Source of the DNA: Mesorhizobium sp. AR10
GTDB taxonomy: Bacteria; Pseudomonadota; Alphaproteobacteria; Rhizobiales; Rhizobiaceae
Length of the DNA stretch: 64,000 nt
Assembly (NCBI RefSeq): GCF_024746795.1
Contig: NZ_CP080524.1
Coordinates: 4,690,001 to 4,754,000, forward strand
Direction: 5' to 3'
Shown: positions 55,513 through 64,000 of the stretch, in pieces
How the letters are laid out: every line of letters starts with the position of its first letter
Position numbering within the stretch: the first letter of the stretch is position 1
Translations under genes and position numbers: made by a program
Notes under the pieces: model-generated
What the model was told of the DNA's origin: nothing
What the model saw: the letters and a program-made list of their open reading frames with translations, nothing else
Databases searched by the model: none

Positions 55513-55826
55513 GATGCCGAACTTCCAGCAGGTAACAAAAACGTGTAGACGAGGTTTCCGGGCGGCGAGGCCGTTCCTGTCAAGGGATCCTCATCGCGGT
55601 GGGACGCGACTATCGATGTGGGGGTTACATCGACCGAGCGTCTCGACACATTGGGCGCCCGCCGCCCGGAAACCTGAGGACCGAAGGGCCCTGCTTCGAA
55701 TGGCTCAGGCTTGGATCAGGCCGCAAAGCGACCCGGTCCAAATACCCAACCCTTCGCACAGCTCTCATCGGACCAATCCTGTCATCTGCACTCATCTCGC
55801 CTGTGCGCGGCGCACGTCCTGCTTGA
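55513..55826. other. 314-base gap between emrA and emrB
   Basis: No gene is supported. The first part holds the inverted-repeat element at 55552-55675; the second part, 55676-55826, shows no recognised motif. Confidence 0.6.
55552..55675. ncRNA. Candidate structured RNA or mobile mini-element between emrA and emrB
   Basis: Perfect 15-base inverted repeats AGGTTTCCGGGCGGC (55552-55566) and GCCGCCCGGAAACCT (55661-55675) enclose 94 bases. Inside is a second hairpin TCGATGT / ACATCGA (55613-55633, loop GGGGGTT). The whole can fold as a long closed stem with inner arms, like a small structured RNA. On the minus strand TTTTTGTT follows about 12 bases after the last arm. I could not match it to a named RNA family; strand is not settled. 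Confidence 0.4.
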
Positions 55827-56999
55827 CTATCGAACCTCGCCTGCAGTGGCGTGGCCAAAGATTCTCGGCAGGCCGCGGGAAACGCCGGTGTCGACCGTGA
55901 CCGAGGCGCTCATGCCGGTGCGCAAAGCCATCCTGGCGTCGGCATCGGTCAGTTCCAGACGCACTGGAATGCGCTGGGTGACCTTGACCCAGTTGCCGGT
56001 GGCATTCTGGGCAGGCAGCAGCGAGAACTCGGCTCCGGTGCCGGCGCCGATCGCCTTGACCGTCGCTTCGAACGTCTTGCCCGGATAAGTGTCGACCACG
56101 ATTTCGGCCTTCTGGCCGGGCTTCATGTTGGTGAGCTGGGTTTCCTTGAAGTTGGCGTCGATCCAGGTGTCGCCGGTCTCGACCAGCGAAAACAGCGGCG
56201 TACCCGATCCGACGAACTGGCCGACCTTGAATGAGGAGGCCTGGCTAATGACACCGTCGGCGGGCGCCTTGACCGTGGTCTGCGCCAGATCGTAGGCGGC
56301 CTTGTCGCGCGCGGCGAGTGCAGCCATCACGGTCGGATGCCTGTCGGTCTCGATGTCGGGGTTACCGCCAAGTGCGGCCTTGGCGCTGATGATGCCCTGC
56401 TGGGCAACTGCCTCCTGCTGTTTGGCCTTGTCGAGATCGTTCCTGGCCTCATCCAGCGACGACTTGGTGTTGATGCCCTTCTGGGCAAGGTCGGCGGCGC
56501 GGTCATATTGCGACTGCGCATAGGCGACCTCACTGGTGTCGGACTTTTCCTGCGCCGTCGCCTGGCTGTAGGCGGCGCGCAGCTGCTCGACATTGAGGCG
56601 CGCGCCAGCCACCGCCGCTTCGGCCTGGGCCAGAGCGATCCGGTAAGGCTCGGGATTGATGGCAAACAGCACATCGCCCCGTTTGACGGTCTGGTTGTCG
56701 GCAATATCGACCTGAACGATTCGGCCAGCCGTATCCGAAGCGATCGACACCTTGGCCTGCTCCAGATTGGCGTTCTCGGTCTCCTGATAGCGGCCGCCGG
56801 TGACCCAGACATAGCTGCCGCCGGCGATCAGTGCCGCGGGCAGCGCAAACATCAAAAGGAAACGGCCGGCGCGGCGCTTCTTCTTGGGCGCCACTGGCGC
56901 CGGCTGCGGAGCGAGCGCCACCGGCGCTGCCATTGGCTGCGCGGGCGCTTCCATCTCCAACTTGGTCACGTTCTCGTCCACTTTGGCTACCGCGTTCAT
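55827..56999 (-). CDS. emrA: HlyD/EmrA-family membrane fusion protein
   Basis: A 390-residue periplasmic adaptor. A single N-terminal membrane helix (F-L-L-M-F-A-L-P-A-A-L-I-A-G-G-S-Y) follows a Pro/Ala-rich cytoplasmic tail. Then come the barrel-sandwich (lipoyl) half V-Q-V-D-I-A-D-N-Q-T-V-K-R-G-D-V-L, a coiled hairpin, and a second lipoyl half with A-P-A-D-G-V-I-S. It links the MFS pump to TolC. ATG 56999 overlaps the marR stop (ATGA). The structured gap to emrB lies downstream. Confidence 0.92.
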   Translation of the reverse strand: MNAVAKVDENVTKLEMEAPAQPMAAPVALAPQPAPVAPKKKRRAGRFLLMFALPAALIAGGSYVWVTGGRYQETENANLEQAKVSIASDTAGRIVQVDIADNQTVKRGDVLFAINPEPYRIALAQAEAAVAGARLNVEQLRAAYSQATAQEKSDTSEVAYAQSQYDRAADLAQKGINTKSSLDEARNDLDKAKQQEAVAQQGIISAKAALGGNPDIETDRHPTVMAALAARDKAAYDLAQTTVKAPADGVISQASSFKVGQFVGSGTPLFSLVETGDTWIDANFKETQLTNMKPGQKAEIVVDTYPGKTFEATVKAIGAGTGAEFSLLPAQNATGNWVKVTQRIPVRLELTDADARMALRTGMSASVTVDTGVSRGLPRIFGHATAGEVR

Positions 57000-57475
57000 G
57001 CAGCTGCGCCTTCTGTATTCTTTACTTTTTCCAAGGACGACGTCTCGCCGTCCGCAAGATTCTGCACGATCACATCCAACGCCCTGATCAGGACACGGCG
57101 ATCTTCCGGCGAGACGCCGACGAGCGATTCCTCATAAACCTCTCCGGCCAGGCTTTTGACGTGAGCATAGGCCTCGTTCGCCTTGGCGGTCGGGAAGATC
57201 ATGCGCACGCGACGGTCGGTGGCGTCGGGACGGCGTTCGATCCAGCCTCCCTCCTCCATACGATCGACCAGGCGCGAGACGCTGATCGGCTCGATTTCGA
57301 GAAGTTCGGCGAGCCGCGCTTGCGCGACACCCGCCTCCTTGGCGACGCGGACCAAAAGCCGCCATTGCGCCGACGAAAGGCCGAAGCCGCTGGCACGCGC
57401 CTCGAAGCGCTTGCGCATCAAACGCTGCACGTCGTGGATCAAGAAGCCCAATCTGTCGATGCCATCGGAAACCAT
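56996..57475 (-). CDS. MarR-family regulator of the emr operon
   Basis: A 159-residue winged-helix repressor. The DNA-binding part reads Q-A-R-L-A-E-L-L-E-I-E-P-I-S-V-S-R-L-V-D-R-M-E-E-G-G-W-I-E-R-R (near residues 50-85), followed by the wing P-D-A-T-D-R-R-V-R. Short helices on both ends form the dimer. It starts an operon with emrA and emrB, and a 20-base palindrome covers the promoter just upstream. It probably represses the operon until a toxic ligand binds. Confidence 0.93.
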   Translation of the reverse strand: MVSDGIDRLGFLIHDVQRLMRKRFEARASGFGLSSAQWRLLVRVAKEAGVAQARLAELLEIEPISVSRLVDRMEEGGWIERRPDATDRRVRMIFPTAKANEAYAHVKSLAGEVYEESLVGVSPEDRRVLIRALDVIVQNLADGETSSLEKVKNTEGAAA

Positions 57476-57486
57476 GAGCCGGATAT

Positions 57487-57506
57487 ATAATGAGCGTGCT
57501 CACTAT
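57487..57506. promoter_or_regulatory. MarR-type operator in emr promoter
   Basis: ATAATGAGC-GT-GCTCACTAT: eight of nine positions of the two arms are complementary. It begins 12 bases before the marR ATG on the minus strand and overlaps the AT-rich TATATA stretch likely serving as the -10 box, with TTGAAT as a possible -35. A dimer bound here would block the polymerase. Confidence 0.65.
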
Positions 57507-57756
57507 TCAAGATGCTGCGTTGCACCAGAGACTCACAAATCTGTATGGCAGGCCTTCAAGGCGGCCATGGTCACGCCCGATCAGTGCAAACGAGATGACG
57601 GGAATCCGTGTCCCGAGCCTCTGCCTTGCGTTGGCTGCGGACGCTTGGATGCACATTCCTGGTCCGGCGCGCGGCAACGCCATCCACAACATTTCGACCT
57701 CACGAAATGTAGATTCGTCGACCCCGCAGGCCAATCACTTTCGCGTTAGCGCCGGC

Positions 57757-60700
57757 TCAGAACCTTTGGCTGAGCCCGAGTTTGCCACCCCAGGAGTTGT
57801 AGCCGCTACTGCCAAGGCCGTCATAGAAGGCCGACGCATTGATGGACATGCCGTTGCCCGCCGAAAGCTCTAGCCCGGTCTCGGCACGCCCGCGCAGGCC
57901 GGTCTCGGCCAGTCCGGGCGTTTCCGTCGCCGCGGTCGCGGAATTGTGCTGCATGAACGTCCAGATGCCCTGCAACTCGACGAACGGCGTCATCTGCAGG
58001 CCGTTTTCCAGCGCAACCGTCGTGCTGATCGTCGGGCCGAAGGCGAACTGGCCGGTGCGCACATCGACCGAAGGCACGTCGACGCCAAGCCCATCGACAT
58101 AGGCGTCGGCCTTCTCCTCGAACATCGTCACCCGCGCCTCGGGCTTGATCTTCCAGCGGTCGATGTCGAACGTGCCGATCAGGCCTATGGTCGCCAGCCA
58201 GCGGTTGCCGTCGAACTTGTCCTCGAAGGTGCCCAGCGGCGAAATCTGGTTGAATGACTGCCCCCAGCCGGCGCGGGCATCGAGATAGAGATTGTCGGTG
58301 AGCCGCGCCGTCGCATAGGGACCGAGGAGATAGCCGATACCCGAGATTTTCGCGCCGTCCTTGCCGTCCTGGTCGGTCCAGTCGACCTGCAGGCCGAGAC
58401 CGAGCAGCAGGTTCGGCGTCAGCAGGTAGTCTGCGCCGGTATTGGCGATGCCGAAGCTGCCGTCGCCGCCGGCCGAATTGAAGCGGCCGATCGTGCCTTC
58501 CGCCCAGACGTCGAAGCGCTTGCTCATCGGGTCGGCGGCGGGCGCGGCGTCAGTGCCCGCCGTCGGGCCGAAAGAATGCTGGAACACCGCATCGGCGCCG
58601 CTGGCCGGGTTCTGCCCAGAGGGCAAATAGGCGCTGACCGGGATCTGGCCGGCGCTCGGCTGCGAGTCGCTGCCGGCTGCTGCAGCCGTTTGTGGTTCTG
58701 CGGCCCCTGCCCGCGCCCGCTGCATCGAGTAGGCGAAGGTCGTCTGGTCGGACGAGATTTGCACACCTACCGGCAGCTGGCTGCCAATCGGCATGCCGAA
58801 GGCGCTGACGCCACCATTGCCGGAATAGGCGCCGGTCAGTCGTTCGATCCGCCGGTCGATGTCGGGCTGGTTGTTGACGATGATCTCCGCCCGGCCCTCG
58901 AGGAACGAGCCGATCAGCGCCACGGCCTTTTCGGCGGAATCGCTGGTCGAGATGGTGCAGCTGACCGCACCGCCGGACACCACCTTCAGCGTACCGCTGC
59001 GGGTGCCGGCATTGATCGACGACCCGGCATCGGAGCACTGCGCCGAGGAAATGCCGGCGCCGCCCGGCACCGAGAAGGCGAAGCTGTAGGTGCCGGGCGC
59101 CAGCGCGATGGCGCCGGATGAACCACGGCCGCCGCTGCTATTCACCGCGACGTTGAGCGCCGGCTCGGGCGACGAGAAGCCGAAGCTGCCGCCGACCGGC
59201 GAATTGACGATGAAGGTAACGTTCCCTGGCGGATTGGCGCTGACGGTGACAGTGAACGAGGCGGTTACGGTGTTGCCGGCCACATCCCGGGCCTCGAATG
59301 TGTTGGTCGTCGTGCCCAGCGGGAAGCTGCTGCCCGAGGCGAGCCCCGTGGTCTGGGTGATGGTGACACCAGGTGCGTTGTCGGTTGCCGTCGGTGCGCT
59401 CCAGCTCGCCGTGCCCGCGGTCTCGCCATAGGCAACGGTGATGCCGATGTTGCCGGGCACGGTCAGAACTGGCGGCTCGCCATCGACGACGGTGACGGTG
59501 AACGACTGCTCGGCGCTGGCATTGCCCTGGTTGTCGGTGGCCTTGTAGGTCACCGTCGTCGTGCCCAGCGGAAAATCGCTGCCCGACGCCAGGCCGGCGA
59601 CCAGTTTCGGTGTCACCGCGCCGTCGACCAGATCGGTCGCCGATACGGCATAAATGACATGTGCCGTTGCCTTGCCGGCATCGGTGGAAATGCTGATGTT
59701 GGCCGGCACCGTCAACACCGGCGCCTCATTGTCCCTGACGGTGACGGTGAACGACTTCGGATCGCTGACGTTGCCCTGTCTGTCGGTGGCCTTGTAGGCG
59801 ATGGTCGTGACACCCACCGGGAAGTCGCTGCCGGAAGCCAGGCCCGCGACCAGTTGCGCCGTCACCGGACCATCGACCACATCAGAGGCCGACACGGTGT
59901 AAGTGACATGGGCCGTCGCCTTGCCGGGATCGGTATCCACAATGATGTTGGCCGGCACCGTCACTTCAGGTGCCTCGCCATCGACGACTGTGACGGTGAA
60001 TGAAGCTCGTCCGATATTGCCATGGCTGTCGATGGCCCGGAATGTCTGACTCGTCGTGCCAACCGGAAAGCTGGCGCCGGAAGCGAGTCCTGCCGTCTGC
60101 GTCGGCGCCAACGCGCCATCGACGGCGTCGGTCGCCGACACGCTGTAGACCACCGTCGCGGTATTCTTGCCGGCCTCGGCACTGACGGTGATGTTGGCGG
60201 GCACATTCACCACCGGCGCCTCGCGGTCGGAGACTGTGACGGTGAACGACCCGCCGCTGGAGTTGCCCTGCGCGTCCGTCGCCTTGTAGGTCACGGTCGT
60301 CGTGCCGACGGGAAAATTGCTGCCGGAAGCGAGGCCGGCGACCAGCTGCGGCGTCACCGTGCCGTCCACGGCGTCGCTCGCCGAAACCGCATAGCTCACC
60401 TTGGCCGTCGCCTTGCCGGCATCGGTGTCGACGCTGATGTTCGCCGGCAGGCTCAGCGTCGGCGCTTCGCCGTCGGTGACGGTCACCTTGAAGCTGCCAT
60501 TGGCAATGTTGCCGGCGACGTCGGTTGCACCGCAGGCCACGGTCGTCTCGCCAAAGGTGAAGCTGCTGCCCGAGGCGGGGTTGCAGGTGACCGCGACAGC
60601 CCCGTCGACATTGTCGCTCGCCGTTGCCGTGAAGCTCACGGTCGCCGCGTTGCTGCCGGTCGCCGCAGTGGCCGTGATGTCGCCGGGCAAGGTGAGCGCC

Positions 60701-62655
60701 GGAGCCTCCTTGTCCTCGATGGTGACGGTGAACGAGCCGCTGGCAGTGTTGCCCGAAGCGTCCCTGGCGGTGCAGTCGACCGTCGTCGGCCCCAGATTGA
60801 AGCTCGAGCCGGAGGCCGGCGAGCAGCTCACCGTCGGGTTGGGATCGATGACGTCGGTCGCCGTCGGCGCCGGATAGGTGACGGTGGCGGTGGTCGCGCC
60901 GGGCGCGGTGCCGGCGACGACGTTCGACGGCAGGCTCAGCGCCGGCGCTTCGCCGTCGGTGACCGTCACCTTGAAGGTCTTGGTCGTCGTGTTGGTGGCG
61001 GCGTCGGTGGACGAGCAGGAGACGGTCGTCTCGCCGAAGGCGAAGTTGGAACCTGAGGCGGGCAAGCAGGACACCGGTGGATTGACCGTCACATTGTCGG
61101 TTGCCGTCGGCGTCGCGTAGGTGACCGGAGCGCTCGACTGCCCGGTCGCGGCGGCGACGCTGATGTCGGCGGGCGCGGTGAAGGCCGGCGCTTCCTTGTC
61201 CTGGACCGTCACGGTGAAGCTTGCCGTGCCGGTGTTGCCGGCGGCATCGGTGGCGTTGAGGACAATTGTGGTCGTGCCCAGCGGGAAGGTGCTGCCTGAG
61301 GCAAGGCTGCCGGTCGCGACCACAGGCGCAAGGTTGCCGTCCACATTGTCGACAGCGGTGCCGTTGGCAAAGGTCACCACCGCGCTCGATACGCCGGCAT
61401 CGGTGTTGACGGTGATGTTGGCTGGCGGCGTCAGCACCGGCGCTTCGTGGTCGGCGACCGTCACCTTGAATGTCAGCGGTCCGGCGACGTTGTTGCTGGC
61501 GTCGGTGGCGGTGCAGGAGACGGTGTTTTCGCCGACCGCAAACGCACTGCCGGAAGCCGGCAGGCAGCCGACGACCGGCGCCGGATCGCCGGCATCGGTA
61601 GCGGTCGCGCTGTAGGTTACGGTGGCCGTCGCCATGCCGGGATCTGTGTTGACTGAAATGTCCGCTGGCAGGGTCAGGTCAGGCGCGGTGACGTCGTTGA
61701 CGGTGACTTTGAAGGTCGTTGCGTCGCTGGTGTTGCCGGCCTGGTCCGTCGCTGTGCAACTGACCGTCGTCTCGCCGATCGAAAAGGTGCTGCCCGAAGC
61801 CGGTGCGCAAGAGACGGTCGGGTTGGCATCGACATTGTCGGTCGCCGTTGCCGCGAAGGCGACGGCCTTGCCGGCGGCACCGGCCGGTGCGTTGTCGGTG
61901 ATCGGCGCGGGCAGCGTCACCACCGGCGCCTCGTGGTCCTCGACGGTGACGGTGAAGGAACCGGTCGTGGCATTGCCGGACGGATCGGTCGCCGAATAGC
62001 TGACCATGGTCGTGCCCAGCGCAAAGGCGCTGTGCGAGGCCGGGCCGTCGGTCAGCAGCAGGTCGGCGACGGTGTCCTCGGGATCATTGGCGCTCACCGC
62101 ATAGTCGACGATCGCTGTGGCCAGACCCGGATCGGTATTGACGACGATGTTGGCCGGCAAGGTCAGGTTTGGCGGGTTGCTTTCCGGTGGAGCGATCGGG
62201 ACGAAGACGTTGGCGCCGGTCTTGTTGCCATTCTGCCACCTGACGATAGGTGCGCCGGAAAACGTACCGCTGGCCATATTGAGCGGTGTCACCGTGTAGG
62301 TGCCCGTGCAGGTGAAGGTGGCGCCGGTCTCCTGCGGCGGCGACGGACATGTCGGCACGACGGGGCCGAAGCCTCTCGGGTCGATCGACACGGTCGAAAA
62401 CACCTTGTTGCCGGTGTAGACCGTGTAGGTCAGCTTCATCACTTGCCCGACAAAGCGGAACTGCGTCGGGCTCGAGGCAACACTGATGGAGGGGCTTGAC
62501 GACTGGGCATGGCCCTCGCCGGCCGATGCGACCCACAACGCCAGGCAGGCGAACAGCCCGACAGCCAGCCTGGCGGCCAGATCGACCGTTCCCTTGCAGA
62601 CACGCGTTTGAAACGGCGCGGTACGCGCAACAGATCCGACAGAATTCGACGCCAC
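57757..62655 (-). CDS. Giant autotransporter-like surface protein with 12 HYR repeats
   Basis: The frame runs from 62817; GTG 62655 is preferred because GGGGGA lies upstream, giving 1632 residues. It continues with an extended leader, a hydrophobic signal (L-A-V-G-L-F-A-C-L-A-L-W-V-A-S-A) and the site A-Q-S-S-S. Twelve HYR-type immunoglobulin-like repeats of about 80 residues follow, each starting near E-A-P-x-x-T-x-P-A-N-I. Some carry a Cys pair, others do not. After them come a linker and a C-terminal autotransporter beta-barrel of about 260 residues ending in Q-R-F. A role in adhesion is inferred. No passenger enzyme was seen. Confidence 0.88.
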   Translation of the reverse strand: MASNSVGSVARTAPFQTRVCKGTVDLAARLAVGLFACLALWVASAGEGHAQSSSPSISVASSPTQFRFVGQVMKLTYTVYTGNKVFSTVSIDPRGFGPVVPTCPSPPQETGATFTCTGTYTVTPLNMASGTFSGAPIVRWQNGNKTGANVFVPIAPPESNPPNLTLPANIVVNTDPGLATAIVDYAVSANDPEDTVADLLLTDGPASHSAFALGTTMVSYSATDPSGNATTGSFTVTVEDHEAPVVTLPAPITDNAPAGAAGKAVAFAATATDNVDANPTVSCAPASGSTFSIGETTVSCTATDQAGNTSDATTFKVTVNDVTAPDLTLPADISVNTDPGMATATVTYSATATDAGDPAPVVGCLPASGSAFAVGENTVSCTATDASNNVAGPLTFKVTVADHEAPVLTPPANITVNTDAGVSSAVVTFANGTAVDNVDGNLAPVVATGSLASGSTFPLGTTTIVLNATDAAGNTGTASFTVTVQDKEAPAFTAPADISVAAATGQSSAPVTYATPTATDNVTVNPPVSCLPASGSNFAFGETTVSCSSTDAATNTTTKTFKVTVTDGEAPALSLPSNVVAGTAPGATTATVTYPAPTATDVIDPNPTVSCSPASGSSFNLGPTTVDCTARDASGNTASGSFTVTIEDKEAPALTLPGDITATAATGSNAATVSFTATASDNVDGAVAVTCNPASGSSFTFGETTVACGATDVAGNIANGSFKVTVTDGEAPTLSLPANISVDTDAGKATAKVSYAVSASDAVDGTVTPQLVAGLASGSNFPVGTTTVTYKATDAQGNSSGGSFTVTVSDREAPVVNVPANITVSAEAGKNTATVVYSVSATDAVDGALAPTQTAGLASGASFPVGTTSQTFRAIDSHGNIGRASFTVTVVDGEAPEVTVPANIIVDTDPGKATAHVTYTVSASDVVDGPVTAQLVAGLASGSDFPVGVTTIAYKATDRQGNVSDPKSFTVTVRDNEAPVLTVPANISISTDAGKATAHVIYAVSATDLVDGAVTPKLVAGLASGSDFPLGTTTVTYKATDNQGNASAEQSFTVTVVDGEPPVLTVPGNIGITVAYGETAGTASWSAPTATDNAPGVTITQTTGLASGSSFPLGTTTNTFEARDVAGNTVTASFTVTVSANPPGNVTFIVNSPVGGSFGFSSPEPALNVAVNSSGGRGSSGAIALAPGTYSFAFSVPGGAGISSAQCSDAGSSINAGTRSGTLKVVSGGAVSCTISTSDSAEKAVALIGSFLEGRAEIIVNNQPDIDRRIERLTGAYSGNGGVSAFGMPIGSQLPVGVQISSDQTTFAYSMQRARAGAAEPQTAAAAGSDSQPSAGQIPVSAYLPSGQNPASGADAVFQHSFGPTAGTDAAPAADPMSKRFDVWAEGTIGRFNSAGGDGSFGIANTGADYLLTPNLLLGLGLQVDWTDQDGKDGAKISGIGYLLGPYATARLTDNLYLDARAGWGQSFNQISPLGTFEDKFDGNRWLATIGLIGTFDIDRWKIKPEARVTMFEEKADAYVDGLGVDVPSVDVRTGQFAFGPTISTTVALENGLQMTPFVELQGIWTFMQHNSATAATETPGLAETGLRGRAETGLELSAGNGMSINASAFYDGLGSSGYNSWGGKLGLSQRF

Positions 62656-63004
62656 AAAGCCATCCCCCGCGCATGACCTCCGAATTCCCGGGATCAGGCG
62701 CAACCCAAATTTCCAGCCCCCCTTGCGTGTCGTAAAAGACGCAAAGGTGCTGCACTGCCGCATTGTCGTGCAGACCCGGCGTACCAAGATGACCGGCCGT
62801 CGCGAGCGGCCATTCACCGTGACAGGGCAACCCCGATCGCCCTCTCAGCCAGGTTGGAGCGGAACCTATGTCCGCCTCTTGCGGAGGTCAATTCAACGAA
62901 CGAGCCCCGGGCTGACTATTTTTGGGGGGATTTTTTTTAACCACGGCAACGGGTTAGCCGGTTACCTCAACCGACCTGACGATCTCGTTCGGGCACGGCC
63001 ACCG

Positions 63005-63991
63005 TCAGAGACGGTTGCGAATGAGCATGGTGACGACGAAGAAAGCGCCGACCGAACTGGTGATGATGCCGATCGGCAGTTCCTGCGGCGGCAGCAGCGT
63101 GCGCGCCAGAAGATCGCTTGCCAGCAACAGCACGGCCCCGAACAGGGCGCAGCTTGCGATCAGGCGCAGATGCAACGGACCGGCCAGTGGCCGGCACAGA
63201 TGCGGGATCATCAGGCCGACGAAGCCGATGACGCCGGCGACCGAGACAAGGATCGCCGTCGACAGCGCGGCGACGAGAAAGGTCGTCCTGCGCATCCGCG
63301 CCACCGGCACGCCAAGGCTTTCGGCGGCGTTTTCGCCAGCCAGGAAGGCGTCGAGCCTGCGGTGGTTCCACAGCCCGTAGACGAGAATGATCCCCGCGCC
63401 CAGCGTCGCCAGCCCGATATTGTCCCATCGCGCCAGTCCCAGCCCGCCCATCGTCCAGAACAGCACCGAGTGGGCGGCGCGCTGGTCGCCGGCAAAGACC
63501 AGATAGTTGGTGAGTGCGGTGAACATGAACGAGACGGCAAGCCCGGCGAGGATCAGCCGTTCGGGGCCTTGTCCCCTCACCCGCGCGACCAGCAAAAGGA
63601 CGATGCAAGCGGCCAGAATGCCGCCGGTGAAGGCCGCGACCGGCAACGTCCAGATGCCGAAGCTGTCGCCAAAGACGGTGATGACGGAGACGGCACCGGC
63701 GGCGGCGCCGGACGACAGGCCGAACAGGAACGGGTCGGCGAGGTCGTTGCGCGTCACCGTCTGCAGCAGCGCGCCGACGACGCCCAACCCGGCGCCGACG
63801 CAGATGGCCAGGATGGTGCGCGGCAGCCTGAGATCGACGACGATCTTGCCGACCGGTCCGGACACGGCATGTCCGTCGAGTCCAACGGTGTGTCCGAGTG
63901 CGGCAACAACATCGCTCAACGCGATCACCGTCGACCCATAGGCAATCGACAGCAAGGCGAGAGCGGCCATCGCCACCGCTCCCGCCATCAT
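63005..63991 (-). CDS. FecCD-type iron/siderophore ABC transporter permease
   Basis: A 328-residue polytopic inner-membrane permease of the FecCD/BtuC family, moving ferric siderophores, haem or cobalamin. Landmarks are L-R-L-P-R-T-I-L-A-I-C-V-G-A-G-L, D-P-F-L-F-G-L-S-S-G, and the conserved G-L-M-I-P-H-L-C-R with its downstream S-D-L-L-A-R. The codons before ATG 63991 stay open to the window edge, so the true start may lie a few residues further upstream. The matching binding protein and ATPase would be outside the window. It ends 187 bases before the large surface protein's upstream region. Confidence 0.92.
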   Translation of the reverse strand: MMAGAVAMAALALLSIAYGSTVIALSDVVAALGHTVGLDGHAVSGPVGKIVVDLRLPRTILAICVGAGLGVVGALLQTVTRNDLADPFLFGLSSGAAAGAVSVITVFGDSFGIWTLPVAAFTGGILAACIVLLLVARVRGQGPERLILAGLAVSFMFTALTNYLVFAGDQRAAHSVLFWTMGGLGLARWDNIGLATLGAGIILVYGLWNHRRLDAFLAGENAAESLGVPVARMRRTTFLVAALSTAILVSVAGVIGFVGLMIPHLCRPLAGPLHLRLIASCALFGAVLLLASDLLARTLLPPQELPIGIITSSVGAFFVVTMLIRNRL

Positions 63992-64000
63992 GAAAAATCC

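Noticed and set aside
62888..62893. TTGACC on the minus strand as -35 box of the HYR protein gene
   Set aside because: The only -10-like TAGGTT is 19 bases away and matches poorly.

Overview
The window looks like a chromosomal segment of an alphaproteobacterium of the order Hyphomicrobiales (Rhizobiales), most likely Mesorhizobium or a close relative. This is inferred from the high GC, the gene order pmbA / cysQ-like / DUF4170 / acyltransferase / waaA / lpxK, the DUF2093 and TIGR01459-type HAD genes, an ExsH-like secreted glycanase, and several palindromic intergenic elements of a type common in rhizobia. No rRNA, tRNA, CRISPR array, insertion sequence or phage gene was seen. Most of the window is ordinary housekeeping DNA with accessory islands.

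Layout. 1-6300: an M14-like DUF2817 enzyme (cut by the window edge), mutL with an endonuclease motif, a small P-loop kinase-like protein, a divergent EamA exporter / LysR pair, a tail-anchored unknown and DUF2093. 6298-11885 (minus): an envelope operon ending in Kdo transferase and lipid A 4'-kinase. 12052-16662: a VOC protein, the divergent epmA / efp pair, and a phospholipase D-type cardiolipin synthase followed by an EEP-family phosphatase. 16672-23016 (minus): a sugar operon with a LacI-type regulator, a binding protein, two permeases and a GH127 beta-L-arabinofuranosidase, but no ATPase. 23395-28886: an HWE histidine kinase, a long coiled-coil protein, and an RTX-GH16 glycanase flanked by a broken copy of the neighbouring patatin gene's 3' end.

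29076-37107: a patatin phospholipase overlapping an M16 peptidase pair (one catalytic, one without the zinc site), rsmD overlapping a pseudouridine synthase with tandem repeats, tadA, and a lipoprotein. 37108-45144: ileS and ribF, separated by a 3.2 kb block with a lower-GC Xre-RES toxin-antitoxin pair, a MipA-like porin, HdeD and an SMR-size protein. 45416-49497: two tandem TadG-like von Willebrand A proteins, the second broken by one extra T. 49666-53773: a LysE exporter, a CAP lipoprotein and a PAS-GAF-GGDEF-EAL c-di-GMP enzyme. 53977-57475 (minus): marR-emrA-emrB, with a MarR-type palindrome in the promoter and a 124-base structured element between emrA and emrB. 57757-62655: a giant autotransporter-like protein with twelve HYR repeats. 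63005-end: an iron-type FecCD permease.

The strongest unusual signals are the patatin remnant opposite the ExsH-like gene, the structured element inside the emr operon, the duplicated 17-base sites before the lacI gene, the frameshifted second TadG gene, and the two classes of HYR repeat in the large surface protein. No clearly new multi-gene defence or biosynthetic system was found.
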